Shown piece after piece: positions 26,532 through 35,462 of a stretch of 64,000 bases of DNA. The translations under genes and the position numbers were made by a program. How positions within the stretch are numbered: the stretch's first letter is position 1; each line of letters starts with the position of its first letter. Source of the DNA: Terribacillus sp. FSL K6-0262 (GTDB taxonomy: Bacteria; Bacillota; Bacilli; Bacillales; Amphibacillaceae); NCBI RefSeq assembly GCF_037977385.1, contig NZ_CP150277.1:620001-684000 (forward strand). The letters are read 5' to 3'. The notes under the pieces were generated by a model that was given only the letters and a program-made list of their open reading frames with translations, made no database searches and had not been told where the DNA came from.

Positions 26532-27098
26532 ATGTTATTAGATGAGATCTTGGTTCATAACCAAAAATTCGTAGAAAATAAAGAATACGCAAAATATGAA
26601 ACAGATAAGTTCCCATCCAGGAAAGCTGTCATTCTAACTTGTATGGATGCCCGCTTGCTTGAACTGCTTCCAAAAGCGCTCAACCTCAAAAATGGCGATG
26701 CAAAAATGATCCAAAACGCAGGTGCGATGCTCGTCGACACTTCCGATAGTGCGATGAAAAGTATCTTAGTGGCGATCCACGCCTTGAAAGGTGAAGAAGT
26801 ATTCGTAATCGGTCACAAAGACTGTGGCATGCATCATCTGCATGGTTCCGATATGCTGAAACAAATCGGCCAGCAAGGCGGGGATGTCGAAACATATCTG
26901 CGTCAATCATCCAGTGAGGATATTGCCAATACATGGTTTGATGGATTCAACAGTGTAGAGGAATCAGTGGAAAACAGTGCATCGCTGATCGCGAATCATC
27001 CTTTGCTGCCAAAACAAGTACCCGTCCATGCCCTTGTAATCGATCCGGCAACTGGTGAATTGACTGTCGTTCGTAACGGATACGAAAAAACCAACTGA
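26532..27098 (+). CDS. Beta-carbonic anhydrase
   Basis: A 188-residue beta-class carbonic anhydrase of the YtiB-like type. Zinc ligands are Cys37, His95 and Cys98, with the Asp39-Arg41 dyad in CMDAR, and IGHKDCGM carries the His/Cys pair. It interconverts CO2 and bicarbonate in the cytosol. The AAAGGAG ribosome site is about 11 bases from the ATG, slightly far. It is divergent from the bmrCD leader, and a strong terminator follows. Confidence 0.92.
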   Translation: MLLDEILVHNQKFVENKEYAKYETDKFPSRKAVILTCMDARLLELLPKALNLKNGDAKMIQNAGAMLVDTSDSAMKSILVAIHALKGEEVFVIGHKDCGMHHLHGSDMLKQIGQQGGDVETYLRQSSSEDIANTWFDGFNSVEESVENSASLIANHPLLPKQVPVHALVIDPATGELTVVRNGYEKTN

Positions 27099-27120
27099 CA
27101 GATTGTCAGTTGGTTTTTTT
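27085..27120. terminator. Bidirectional terminator between carbonic anhydrase and murG
   Basis: A perfect repeat, AAAAAACCAACTGACA and its complement, with a three-base loop; it overlaps the carbonic anhydrase stop. Confidence 0.88.
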
Positions 27121-28185
27121 TGCGTGTTCTTTTATGATTTCAATTACTCGTTGTTTCGCTTCTTGGCTCTCATAATGACTCATGCTGCGCAATATTTCGT
27201 TTTTATGCTCCTTGAGATCCTGTAAATGCTGAATCAAGGAAGCACTTGTCAAATCCTCTTCTTCCAAAACATCGGCATAGCCTTGTTTCTTGAAGGAGCT
27301 TGCATTAAGCAGCTGATCTCCCCGGCTTGCTTTCCGGGATAATGGCACCAAAAGCATCGGCTTACGGAGTGCCAAAAATTCAAAGATAGCATTCGAACCC
27401 GCACGTGACAAGACGAAATCAGAGGCTGCGAACAAATCGTTCAAACCTTCGTTCACATATTCAAATTGCACATAGCCATCTCTCTTGATTGTTTCATCCA
27501 GTTGATTCTTTCCGCAGATGTGGATAATCTGGAATTCCTGCAGCAGTGTGTCCAAGCTGGAGCGGACCGCCTCATTGATCACTTGGGATCCTCCGCTGCC
27601 TCCCATGATCAACAAAACAGCCTTATCAGGTGAAAAGCCGAGATTCTCCAAACCCACTCTCCGATTACCTTGAATCAATTCATCCCGGACGACTGCTCCG
27701 ACCCATTCCGCTTTTTTGGCAGAGACATGGGATACTGTTTCAGCAAATGTCGTCACGATTTTCTTCGCGAATGGCATCGCAAGCTTATTCGCCAATCCAG
27801 GTGTAATATCCGATTCATGAATGACAGCCGGAATATGACGCAGCCAGGACGCAAATAATACCGGAACCGAAACGAATCCGCCTTTGGAGAAAATGACATC
27901 CGGTTTCACTTTTCCCATGATTCGATATGCCTGCAGTGTTCCTTTCATCACTTTGAAAGGATCCTTGAAGTTCTCCTTGGACATATAACGTCTTAATTTC
28001 CCGGTGGAAATGCTGTGATATGTCACGCCTTCTATCGACTCAATCAGGTCACGCTCTATTCCATTCTTTGAACCAATGTAATCGATTTTCCACCCTTCCT
28101 GTCTGAATACAGGAATCAGGGCCACGTTCACGATTACATGGCCGGCCGTGCCGCCCCCCGTAAATAGAATCCGTTTTTCCTTCAT
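27106..28185 (-). CDS. murG: UDP-GlcNAc--lipid I GlcNAc transferase MurG, stand-alone
   Basis: A 359-residue GT-B glycosyltransferase. The N-terminal glycine loop FTGGGTAGHV, KPDVIFSKGGFVSVP, IHESDITPGLANK, the second glycine loop GGSGGS and the UDP-GlcNAc site SRAGSNAIFEFLAL are all present. It makes lipid II from lipid I on the inner membrane face. By eye it resembles the stand-alone MurG of staphylococci (SGKLRRY, GFVSVPV) more than the division-cluster MurG of B. subtilis, and no mur/fts genes flank it. It may be a second copy or the only one; that cannot be settled here. The ATG follows AAGGA by eight bases. Confidence 0.9.
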   Translation of the reverse strand: MKEKRILFTGGGTAGHVIVNVALIPVFRQEGWKIDYIGSKNGIERDLIESIEGVTYHSISTGKLRRYMSKENFKDPFKVMKGTLQAYRIMGKVKPDVIFSKGGFVSVPVLFASWLRHIPAVIHESDITPGLANKLAMPFAKKIVTTFAETVSHVSAKKAEWVGAVVRDELIQGNRRVGLENLGFSPDKAVLLIMGGSGGSQVINEAVRSSLDTLLQEFQIIHICGKNQLDETIKRDGYVQFEYVNEGLNDLFAASDFVLSRAGSNAIFEFLALRKPMLLVPLSRKASRGDQLLNASSFKKQGYADVLEEEDLTSASLIQHLQDLKEHKNEILRSMSHYESQEAKQRVIEIIKEHAKKTN

Positions 28186-28370
28186 GTTGTAAATCCTTCC
28201 CTTTCCCATTAAAAGCACTTCTCTATTTAATATATCTGTAATTTATTTGTAATATAAACGAAACATTGTATCGCCTTCTCTATCCTAAAGGATATCTTAG
28301 AAAAAAGAAAGGGCTTTTTGGCATATGACCAATATATGCTTTTTCAAGAGGGATTTCAAGAAACCCAAAG

Positions 28371-28396
28371 AAACAGCAGTGGAATCACTGCTGTTC
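28371..28396 (-). terminator. Hairpin at the end of yhbH
   Basis: AACAGCAGTG and its complement around four to six bases; the T run after it on the minus strand is poor, so it may be a weak terminator or a 3' stabilising hairpin. Confidence 0.5.
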
Positions 28397-29558
28397 AGAC
28401 TGAAACTTCTGTTTCCTCGTTCGAAAAGAAGCGCTGCATGGCATAGAATACATCTGTTTTCTTACGCAGGACATAATATCTGAATTTGGGATGGTCCATC
28501 TTCCGGAATATTTGCATCAATGTGGAATGGCGATTATATTGATTCACTTCCCCATATCCGAACATACTTGATTTTTCAAGCAGCTGATTGATGAGACCGA
28601 CGCAGCGGCTATTATCGGAAGTGAGATTATCCCCGTCCGAAAAATGGAAAGGGTATATATTATATGCCGATGGCGGGTACTTTTCATCTATCAACTGCAA
28701 TGCTTTCTTATAAGCTGAGGAGCAGATGGTCCCGCCGCTTTCCCCTTTCGAGAAGAAGGACTCCTCGTCAACGACATTAGCCTCGGTATGATGGGCTATG
28801 AACTCAATATCCACCGTTTCATATTTGGTCCGGAGGAAACGTGTCATCCAAAAGAAGAAGCTTCTTGCCACGTATTTTTCCCAATTCCCCATGCTGCCGC
28901 TCGTATCAAGCATAGCGAGGACGACAGCCTTCGAATCAGGCTTTTCAATCGTGTCCCAAGTCTTATAGCGGACATCTTCCGGATAAATCGGAGCAAATGA
29001 AGCACTCCCGCTTAGCGCATTGCGCTTGAATGCTTCCAGCATCGTCCTTTTTTTGTCGATATTACCGATAAGACCTGTCTTGCGGATGTCGTGAAAGGCA
29101 ATATCCGTCACGATCATCTGCTGTTCATCTTTTTGTTCCAGATTCGGCAGCTCCAGCTGGCTGTAAAAATTCTCTTCCAATTCCTCAAAAGATACTTCCG
29201 CTTCATAATAATCCTGACCAGGCTGATCTCCTGCTTCACCTGGTCCCTTGCCAGGTTCCTTTTGCTGACCGCCGGCACGTCCCAGCACATCTCCTACTTT
29301 ACTGTCGCCTTTTCCTTGACCGGCATGTTTGTTCTTGTCTTGGCTATAACGGATTTTGTATTCATCCAATGACCTGATCGGTATTTTGATCAGATCCTTC
29401 CCATTTGACATGATAATATTTTCTTCTGTGATCAAATCGGGCAATTTGTTCTTCAATACTTCCTGGACCTTCTCCTGATGCCGCTTTTGATCATCATATC
29501 CTTTTCGATGGAGGGACCAGTCTTCTTCCGACACTGCAAAATGATTGGAATCACTCAT
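28395..29558 (-). CDS. yhbH: YhbH family sporulation protein (UPF0229)
   Basis: A 387-residue YhbH/YeaH protein. An N-terminal region ([21 protein letters not shown]), a glycine/lysine-rich linker at residues about 85-115, and a von Willebrand A-like domain with the metal-site motif LDTSGSMG near residue 220 and FSDGDN later. B. subtilis YhbH is a mother-cell sporulation protein. In many bacteria the gene is adjacent to prkA and partnered with spoVR. Here it is monocistronic, 17 kb from prkA. Confidence 0.92.
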   Translation of the reverse strand: MSDSNHFAVSEEDWSLHRKGYDDQKRHQEKVQEVLKNKLPDLITEENIIMSNGKDLIKIPIRSLDEYKIRYSQDKNKHAGQGKGDSKVGDVLGRAGGQQKEPGKGPGEAGDQPGQDYYEAEVSFEELEENFYSQLELPNLEQKDEQQMIVTDIAFHDIRKTGLIGNIDKKRTMLEAFKRNALSGSASFAPIYPEDVRYKTWDTIEKPDSKAVVLAMLDTSGSMGNWEKYVARSFFFWMTRFLRTKYETVDIEFIAHHTEANVVDEESFFSKGESGGTICSSAYKKALQLIDEKYPPSAYNIYPFHFSDGDNLTSDNSRCVGLINQLLEKSSMFGYGEVNQYNRHSTLMQIFRKMDHPKFRYYVLRKKTDVFYAMQRFFSNEETEVSV

Positions 29559-29640
29559 TCGCCAGCCTCCCTTAAGATAATTAGTCTATCTTATGCGGGA
29601 AGACGGACATTGATTAAACAAACTCCGGAAAAGTGATTCA

Positions 29641-30759
29641 TTATCTGAAAATTCCGCGCGATCGTACATTCACATTGATATGCGGTACAATTTTTATATT
29701 TTTGAAATCACGGTCCCAGTCAAGCTTGCTCCAATAGTCAGGATGATGGCCATAGATGCTGCGGCCGATTCCAAATACATCGCTATTCGCCTCTTGAATG
29801 ATGCTGATCGTTTCCTTGGCCTGGTCAGTCAATGCCTGCTCCAGATTCTCTTTGACCTCCGGCAATTTATCCAGGCTTAGATGATCCTGCGGGTATTCTT
29901 GGATCATTACCGTTAAATCCAATGTGATATCTGTCCGGACTTTATGCTGTTTATCTGGTTTCGACTTGATTTCACTCGAATAATCCTCGATATTTATCGT
30001 CGTATAGTCATCGATGGCTTGTTTCTCCCCATCAAAGATCTTAAGCGTGATTCGGGCTATTTTTCCCTTAATCCGCTTCATCAGCAGAAAAAGAGTCGTA
30101 TGATCGAAAGGGATATCCTTACCGCTATAACTTGATTCATGGAATAATGCCATTCCTTCATAAGAAACTGTCTTTCCGCCATCCCCGACTTTCAGAAGCG
30201 GCAAGGTAAAATCTTCCCCTTCTTCAAAAAGCTCCGAACCTATCGCTTGCAGACTGGTTTCGACCGCATTGGTGGTTTCCACTTCCGATTCGACTATACC
30301 TTCTATATATTCGCTCGGACGAATCTCGGATTCAGGGACCACTTTCAGCGCCTGCTGTGCATTCCCCTTCACCACCACCGGTACGACATCGAGATGCATC
30401 CTCGCATCCCGGTAATAAGGATCGACGTATGGATAAATATCCTGACGGGCAAGGTTTTCTCCCAAAAGTAAAACATCAAGCTGGGCTGGACTGTAAGTGG
30501 AGGATAATCGTCTGTCGATATTCGTTCTTGCCTCGGAAGATGTACTTCCGGTTGCGGTAAGGAACTGCGTGGATTCTTCTCCAGGCCCCTGTGAACTATT
30601 TTGGACATTCGGTATCAGGATGGTATTTGTATAAACTCCATCATCCGACAGATCATAAGCTGCCGTTATCCCAAGCTTCACTTCTTTGAACTCCCTCGTA
30701 TCCCAGCATCCTGACAAAAGCAGCGTACAGCTCAGCAAGATGATACACAGCTTTTTCAT
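29641..30759 (-). CDS. gerC: Spore germination lipoprotein, Ger(x)C family
   Basis: A 372-residue lipoprotein: signal MKKLCIILLSCTLLLSGC with lipobox cysteine 18 followed by WDTREF, the classic Ger(x)C start (C-W-D-x-R-E). It is the C subunit of a GerA-type nutrient receptor, anchored on the outer face of the inner spore membrane. Its ATG overlaps the stop of the B subunit (ATGA). The receptor subtype and the nutrient sensed cannot be told. The symbol is generic. Confidence 0.9.
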   Translation of the reverse strand: MKKLCIILLSCTLLLSGCWDTREFKEVKLGITAAYDLSDDGVYTNTILIPNVQNSSQGPGEESTQFLTATGSTSSEARTNIDRRLSSTYSPAQLDVLLLGENLARQDIYPYVDPYYRDARMHLDVVPVVVKGNAQQALKVVPESEIRPSEYIEGIVESEVETTNAVETSLQAIGSELFEEGEDFTLPLLKVGDGGKTVSYEGMALFHESSYSGKDIPFDHTTLFLLMKRIKGKIARITLKIFDGEKQAIDDYTTINIEDYSSEIKSKPDKQHKVRTDITLDLTVMIQEYPQDHLSLDKLPEVKENLEQALTDQAKETISIIQEANSDVFGIGRSIYGHHPDYWSKLDWDRDFKNIKIVPHINVNVRSRGIFR

Positions 30760-31865
30760 TGTGCAGCCCCCTTTTGCTTATCTTTTCTGCGCAGGAAGGA
30801 TAGCAGGAATAACAAAATCGGGATGTACATGGTGAAATAATCGGTTATCTGATCCTGAAAATCGATAATATGCCCAAGATTCTTTTCATTTAGCCCGCCC
30901 CAATAGGAAACCGCTATCACAATGAAGGAAGCAGCATAGACAATCAGCATTTTCTTCTTCGATTTTGGTATATTGTCAAAAGCCCTTTCTGCAGCATAAA
31001 GATACGAAGCGAAAGCTGTCATGGCAAATACGGTCCACATCGCAAGTACAAATATATCGATTCTGGTGATGATGACAGAATCGGCTGTCCTCAGCATATA
31101 AAGAACCGGCTGCGAGATGTGTTCAATCTGATCCGACCCGAAATGAGCGAAGGATACGATCACCGTATATAAATAGAAAAAGATGACAATCAGGTTCGCT
31201 CCCAGTACTGTCCTTATTTTTTGCTTATGAGATCCCTTTGTATAAGGGAGGAACAATAATAATAATACATAGCTGCTCAAGGAATAGATGGTGACTCTGA
31301 TCCCTTCGATATAAGCAGAAAAAGGTGCCTGTCCTATTGGCAGTAAATAAATGAATTTTGCATCCACGAAACCGAATAAGAACAGCGCTGACAGCAAGAA
31401 AAGGATGACAGAGAAAAAGGTAAAAACTTTGGCGATAAGCGTGAGACCGCCCGATATAGTGTAAAGCGCACTGATGACCAGTAACGCATACAGCACAATG
31501 ATCGGCGTCTCAGGCAGAAGCCATTGATTGATCAGTTCCCCATAAGAAGTTAAAAGGTAAATTGCCACAACCAAAAAATAAACATAATAGCCGATTTGCG
31601 CTGCGCGTCCCAACACATTGCCGAAGCTGCTTTTCAGAATCTCGAATAGACCTTCACCTGGATAGCATTTACTAATATGCATCATCATCAACACAAAAAT
31701 GATGGAAATGAAACCGCCAATAAGCAATGGAATCCAGCCATCGGGCCCGGCCGCTTTATGCAGGACAGTGGATAAATTCAGGATATCGACGCCAATTTGA
31801 CTCTGGATATAGATATACCCAAGCTGGGATAAAGTAATTTTTTGTTTTGCATCACTTTTCTCCAT
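30756..31865 (-). CDS. gerB: Spore germination receptor B subunit (GerAB/GerKB type permease)
   Basis: A 369-residue ten-helix protein of the APC-like endospore permease family, opening KITLSQLGYIYIQSQIGVDIL as GerAB/GerKB proteins do. It forms the membrane-embedded, ligand-recognising part of the nutrient receptor. The ATG reading MEKSDAKQK was chosen: GGTGAT precedes it, and it overlaps the A-subunit stop by 14 bases. An upstream in-frame ATG gives six extra residues and a larger overlap. The symbol is generic. Confidence 0.88.
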   Translation of the reverse strand: MEKSDAKQKITLSQLGYIYIQSQIGVDILNLSTVLHKAAGPDGWIPLLIGGFISIIFVLMMMHISKCYPGEGLFEILKSSFGNVLGRAAQIGYYVYFLVVAIYLLTSYGELINQWLLPETPIIVLYALLVISALYTISGGLTLIAKVFTFFSVILFLLSALFLFGFVDAKFIYLLPIGQAPFSAYIEGIRVTIYSLSSYVLLLLFLPYTKGSHKQKIRTVLGANLIVIFFYLYTVIVSFAHFGSDQIEHISQPVLYMLRTADSVIITRIDIFVLAMWTVFAMTAFASYLYAAERAFDNIPKSKKKMLIVYAASFIVIAVSYWGGLNEKNLGHIIDFQDQITDYFTMYIPILLFLLSFLRRKDKQKGAAQ

Positions 31866-33348
31866 GATCATCACCCAGTTCATTGGACTTATATGGCCGC
31901 GGTGACTCCACCTGATCTGGACGGCGCTTCATCAAAAATTGCGGAACACGTATTACCGTATCTTTTAGATCCCGGAATTGTATCGGCGTAAAGTAGCTAA
32001 GCCCCAATGATTCCATCCGGCAAAGGTGAATCAGCACCATCAGCAAACCGAAAGCGATACCGATAAATCCGAGAATGGAACTAAGGATGATCAGCGGGAA
32101 CGTCAACACCCTAAGCGAATCACTCATTTCATTCGAAGGCACTAAAAACGAGGCCAGGGATGTGAGGGCAATGACGATCACCATCAAATTGGATACCAAA
32201 CCTGCCGTCACAATCGCATCCCCGATAACCAGACCACCTACAATACCAATGGTCGAACCAATGGGAGACGGCAGCCGAATACCCGATTCCCTGATAAGCT
32301 CAATGACGATCACCATTAATATAGCCTCGACTATGGGCGGGTACGCAATGTCCCTGATAGCCCCCAATACTGGCGATATCAATTCTTCCGGAATGACTTC
32401 ATAATGGAAGCCGACAACGGCAATATAAAAGGATGGCAGCGTAATGGCCAGAATGAAACTGAAAAGGCGAATCAAACGAATATATGTTGCTACAATCCAG
32501 CGGGTATTATAATCATCCGGCGATTGATAAAAAGCATAAAATGTAACCGGTGCAATCAGGCAAGTAGGATTGTTCGCAAATAAAATGGCAATTCTCCCCT
32601 CCATAAGCTGCGCAACAGTCTTATCCGGTCTTTCCGTACTTAAGAATTGCGGAAAGATACTATAACTGCGATCCTCGATGTATTCACTGAATGCCCCCGC
32701 ACTCAGGAGCGCATCGATTTTGATGCTTTTCACCCTTTTTTCCAGCTCTTCCACCACCTCCGGATTCGCTATTCCATCCACATAGATCAGGGCGATTTCT
32801 GATTCGGTATAGTCGCCAACCGTCTGTTTTTTTATCGTTAGACTGCGATGCTGGATGCGGCGCCGAATCAGATTGATATTCTGCTTGATATCTTCATTGA
32901 ATCCATCATGCGAACCCTTGATGACCTTTTCGTTCATCGGCTCATTGATTGCCCTGACTACATTCTGCTGGACATTGAAAAAATACAAAGCAGAGTCTCC
33001 CTCCACCAAATAGACAGCCTTGCCCTCCAGGAGCGCAGTTATTGCTTTATTTAGGTCGTCGCTTTCTTCCCGGTCTTTGACCTTCGCTATATTGCCATCC
33101 GTCTTCAATAGCGGCTCGAATATATAACGCTGCATTTTATCCGAATCCGTAATGTCATCTATGTAAACCAATGCCTGCTTATTTCCCGGCAGCAAGCGTA
33201 TTTTCAGATCAGTTGAATTCCGCAATTCATTCTGCAAGTATTGAATATTTTTTTCCAGTGACGCTGTGGATCGATGCGGCGGCATCTTATCTTCCCGTAT
33301 GACTTTCTCTTGTACCGGCTGGTTCTTCCTTTGCTTAAAAAAACCCAT
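31852..33348 (-). CDS. gerA: Spore germination receptor A subunit (GerAA/GerKA type)
   Basis: A 498-residue GerA-family protein: soluble N-terminal half, with LIYVDGIANPEVVEELEKRVKSI and VYLVEGDSALYF, and a C-terminal half with about five membrane segments including PTCLIAPVTFYAFYQSPDDYN and the conserved RLPSPIGSTIGIVGGLVIGDAIV. With the two downstream genes it makes a complete A-B-C receptor operon. AGGAGGGGGG precedes the ATG; upstream codons are excluded because they run into a mobile element 80 bases away. No forespore promoter is visible in that short gap. The symbol is generic. Confidence 0.9.
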   Translation of the reverse strand: MGFFKQRKNQPVQEKVIREDKMPPHRSTASLEKNIQYLQNELRNSTDLKIRLLPGNKQALVYIDDITDSDKMQRYIFEPLLKTDGNIAKVKDREESDDLNKAITALLEGKAVYLVEGDSALYFFNVQQNVVRAINEPMNEKVIKGSHDGFNEDIKQNINLIRRRIQHRSLTIKKQTVGDYTESEIALIYVDGIANPEVVEELEKRVKSIKIDALLSAGAFSEYIEDRSYSIFPQFLSTERPDKTVAQLMEGRIAILFANNPTCLIAPVTFYAFYQSPDDYNTRWIVATYIRLIRLFSFILAITLPSFYIAVVGFHYEVIPEELISPVLGAIRDIAYPPIVEAILMVIVIELIRESGIRLPSPIGSTIGIVGGLVIGDAIVTAGLVSNLMVIVIALTSLASFLVPSNEMSDSLRVLTFPLIILSSILGFIGIAFGLLMVLIHLCRMESLGLSYFTPIQFRDLKDTVIRVPQFLMKRRPDQVESPRPYKSNELGDDHGEK

Positions 33349-33429
33349 GACGACGCCCCCCTCCTGTAATTGGATATCTGTAGTTTGCACAGCGCCACTA
33401 AAGATATGTGGAAAAAAGACCACAATCAA

Positions 33430-33453
33430 AACCACCAGTGTGAACTGGTGGTT
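33430..33453. repeat. Subterminal hairpin of the IS200-type element (right end)
   Basis: A ten-base-pair perfect inverted repeat around a four-base loop, located beyond the transposase stop; the expected TnpA recognition hairpin. Confidence 0.7.
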
Positions 33454-33555
33454 TGTTCTGCGGCTAAAAGCCTTTGTTACCGGCCTAGGCCTCAAAGGCC
33501 CGCTGAATGGGTTCCCTCTTGCACCACATCTACTCACCAATTCTAAAGAATTTCT

Positions 33556-34026
33556 TTATTTCTTCCGATTTTTTTCTCCTGTAAATGGATCGTACTCTTC
33601 GAATAATGTCAATTGATCGCCCATATAGTCCTCTTTTAGCTGATTCCTAATATATTCTTGTATTTGTTTCTTATTTCTCCCGACTGTATCAACATAGAAT
33701 CCTCGACACCAAAATTTTCGATTTCCATATCTATATTTTAAATTGGCATGACGATCGAATATCATTAAACTACTTTTCCCTTTTAAGTATCCCATAAATT
33801 GTGACACACTTAATTTCGGCGGGATACTTATCAACATATGAATGTGATCCGGACAAGCATTTGCTTCATGGATAATCACACCTTTCCGTTCACATAAATC
33901 CCTAATAATTTGTCCGATACTCTTTTTGTATTTTCCGTAAATAACCTGCCTTCTGTACTTTGGCGCAAATACTACGTGATACTTACAATTCCATGTTGTA
34001 TGTGCTAAACTGTTCATGTCCTTCAT
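33556..34026 (-). CDS. tnpA: IS200/IS605 family transposase TnpA
   Basis: A 156-residue Y1 HUH-type transposase: the HUH pair is in ACPDHIHMLISIP, the nucleophilic tyrosine in KQIQEYIRNQLKED, and the start NSLAHTTWNCKYHVVFAPKYRR is typical. It cuts and joins single-stranded DNA at the element ends. The frame is intact with a GAGG-type ribosome site, so the element may be active. It is transcribed toward gerA. Confidence 0.93.
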   Translation of the reverse strand: MKDMNSLAHTTWNCKYHVVFAPKYRRQVIYGKYKKSIGQIIRDLCERKGVIIHEANACPDHIHMLISIPPKLSVSQFMGYLKGKSSLMIFDRHANLKYRYGNRKFWCRGFYVDTVGRNKKQIQEYIRNQLKEDYMGDQLTLFEEYDPFTGEKNRKK

Positions 34027-34126
34027 AGGGCACTCCTCCTTCTATGGCGAGATAAAGTGGTCGGGAAACCAACTTTATCCTACCATGAAGTGAGGTTTTT
34101 TTATTACCACGCTTGAAGCTTTCTGG

Positions 34127-34149
34127 AACCCCCGGCATAGCCAGGGGTT
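34127..34149. repeat. Subterminal hairpin of the IS200-type element (left end)
   Basis: AACCCCCGGC / GCC-AGGGGTT-type stem upstream of tnpA, the other expected TnpA recognition site. Confidence 0.65.
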
Positions 34150-34161
34150 TTCTAATACATA

Positions 34162-34193
34162 TAAAAAAACCACCCTCCATCTTGAGGGTGGTT
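34162..34193 (-). terminator. Rho-independent terminator of odhAB
   Basis: AACCACCCTC pairs with GAGGGTGGTT, followed on the minus strand by a T run. The IS element lies directly beyond it. Confidence 0.88.
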
Positions 34194-34202
34194 CCAATCA
34201 AT

Positions 34203-35462
34203 TCAGCCTTCCAAAAGAAGATCATATGGATCTTCAAGCAATTGCTTGATGCGTACAAGGAACTGGACTGCATCCTTTCCATCGACGATACGATGATCGT
34301 AAGACAAGGCAAGATACATCATCGGACGAATCTGAATCGTATCATCCGGCATTGCTATCGGGCGTTTCTGGATAGCATGCATTCCCAGGATACCGACTTG
34401 CGGTGTATTCAGGATCGGTGTGGAAACAAGCGATCCAAAAATACCGCCGTTTGTGATGGTGAAGGAACCTCCGTTCAATTCATCCAGGCTGAGCTCTTTA
34501 TTGCGGGCTTTTTTGCCTAAACGGGCTATCTCGCTTTCAATTCCGGCAAAGTCCAGCCGATCAGCATCCCGGACGACTGGTACGACCAGGCCATCATCAG
34601 TTGATACCGCTATACCAACATCGTAGAATTTCTTCAATACGATCTCATTACCCTGAATTTCTGCATTGATGTATGGGAATTCCTTCAGTGCACCGACGAC
34701 TGCTTTTGTGAAGAAGGACATAAACCCAAGCTTCACGTCATGTTTTTCAAGGAATTTATCTTTCCGTTCACTGCGCAGCTGCATGACAGCTGTCATATCC
34801 ACTTCATTGAATGTGGTCAGCATGGCGGATGTATGCTGTGCTTCGACCAGCCGGTTAGCTATCGTCTGGCGGCGGCGCGTCATTTTCACACGCTCGATTG
34901 GTTTATCAAACTCCGTTTTTTCCTGCTGCTTCTGTTTTTCGGCTTTTGCTTGTTTGGCAGGTTTCTCTTTCGGCTTAGCTGCCTCTTCGACATCCTCAGG
35001 GCGAATCCGTCCAAATGGATCACGTGATGAAATCTCATCCAGGCTGATTCCCAGCTCACGGGCACGTTTGCGGGCAGCAGGAGTAGCCAGTGTGTTTTTG
35101 TTGGACGCGGCCGGCTCAGCGGCTTCGCCTTTCGTTTCGTCCTTCTTCTCTTCAGCCGGGGCCGGAGCCTCTGCTACAGCAGCAGCTTCTGCTTTTGTCT
35201 CTTCGGCAGCAGAACCTGCCGCCGCGCCATTTTCATCAACTGTTGCGATGATATCGCCAACTTCGACATCATCGCCAGCTTCCTTCAGCAATTCCTTGAC
35301 CACACCGCTGTACTCGGCATTGACTTCCACATTTACCTTATCTGTCTCCAGCTCAAGGACAGGGTCCCCTTTTTCGACATGATCGCCCGGATTGACCAGC
35401 CATTCTGAAATTGTTCCTTCTGTAATTGATTCTGCCAGCTCTGGTACTTTTAGTTCCTTCAT
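34203..35462 (-). CDS. odhB: 2-oxoglutarate dehydrogenase E2, dihydrolipoyl succinyltransferase
   Basis: A 419-residue E2. The lipoyl domain carries lysine 42 in [11 protein letters not shown], followed by an Ala/Glu/Pro-rich linker, the peripheral subunit-binding domain ([17 protein letters not shown]), a second linker rich in K and Q, and the catalytic domain ending in [15 protein letters not shown] with the active His and Asp. It transfers the succinyl group to CoA in the TCA-cycle complex. The start overlaps the odhA stop (ATGA). Confidence 0.95.
   Translation of the reverse strand: MKELKVPELAESITEGTISEWLVNPGDHVEKGDPVLELETDKVNVEVNAEYSGVVKELLKEAGDDVEVGDIIATVDENGAAAGSAAEETKAEAAAVAEAPAPAEEKKDETKGEAAEPAASNKNTLATPAARKRARELGISLDEISSRDPFGRIRPEDVEEAAKPKEKPAKQAKAEKQKQQEKTEFDKPIERVKMTRRRQTIANRLVEAQHTSAMLTTFNEVDMTAVMQLRSERKDKFLEKHDVKLGFMSFFTKAVVGALKEFPYINAEIQGNEIVLKKFYDVGIAVSTDDGLVVPVVRDADRLDFAGIESEIARLGKKARNKELSLDELNGGSFTITNGGIFGSLVSTPILNTPQVGILGMHAIQKRPIAMPDDTIQIRPMMYLALSYDHRIVDGKDAVQFLVRIKQLLEDPYDLLLEG

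Larger units (their letters stand above)
33425..34155 (-). mobile_element. IS200/IS605-type insertion sequence (tnpA only)
   Basis: A single Y1 transposase gene flanked by subterminal hairpins rather than terminal inverted repeats, as in this family. Toward the right end of the element, AACCACCAG...CTGGTGGTT lies at 33430-33453; at the other end, AACCCC(C)GG...CC.GGGGTT lies at 34127-34149. Exact ends cannot be fixed without an empty site, so the boundaries are approximate. It sits between the odhB terminator and the germination operon and carries no tnpB. Confidence 0.8.

Noticed and set aside
33204..33540. N-terminal extension of the GerA frame into the IS200-type element
   Set aside because: The added residues come from the element's end and have no ribosome site; AGGAGGGGGG before the ATG at 33348 fixes the start.
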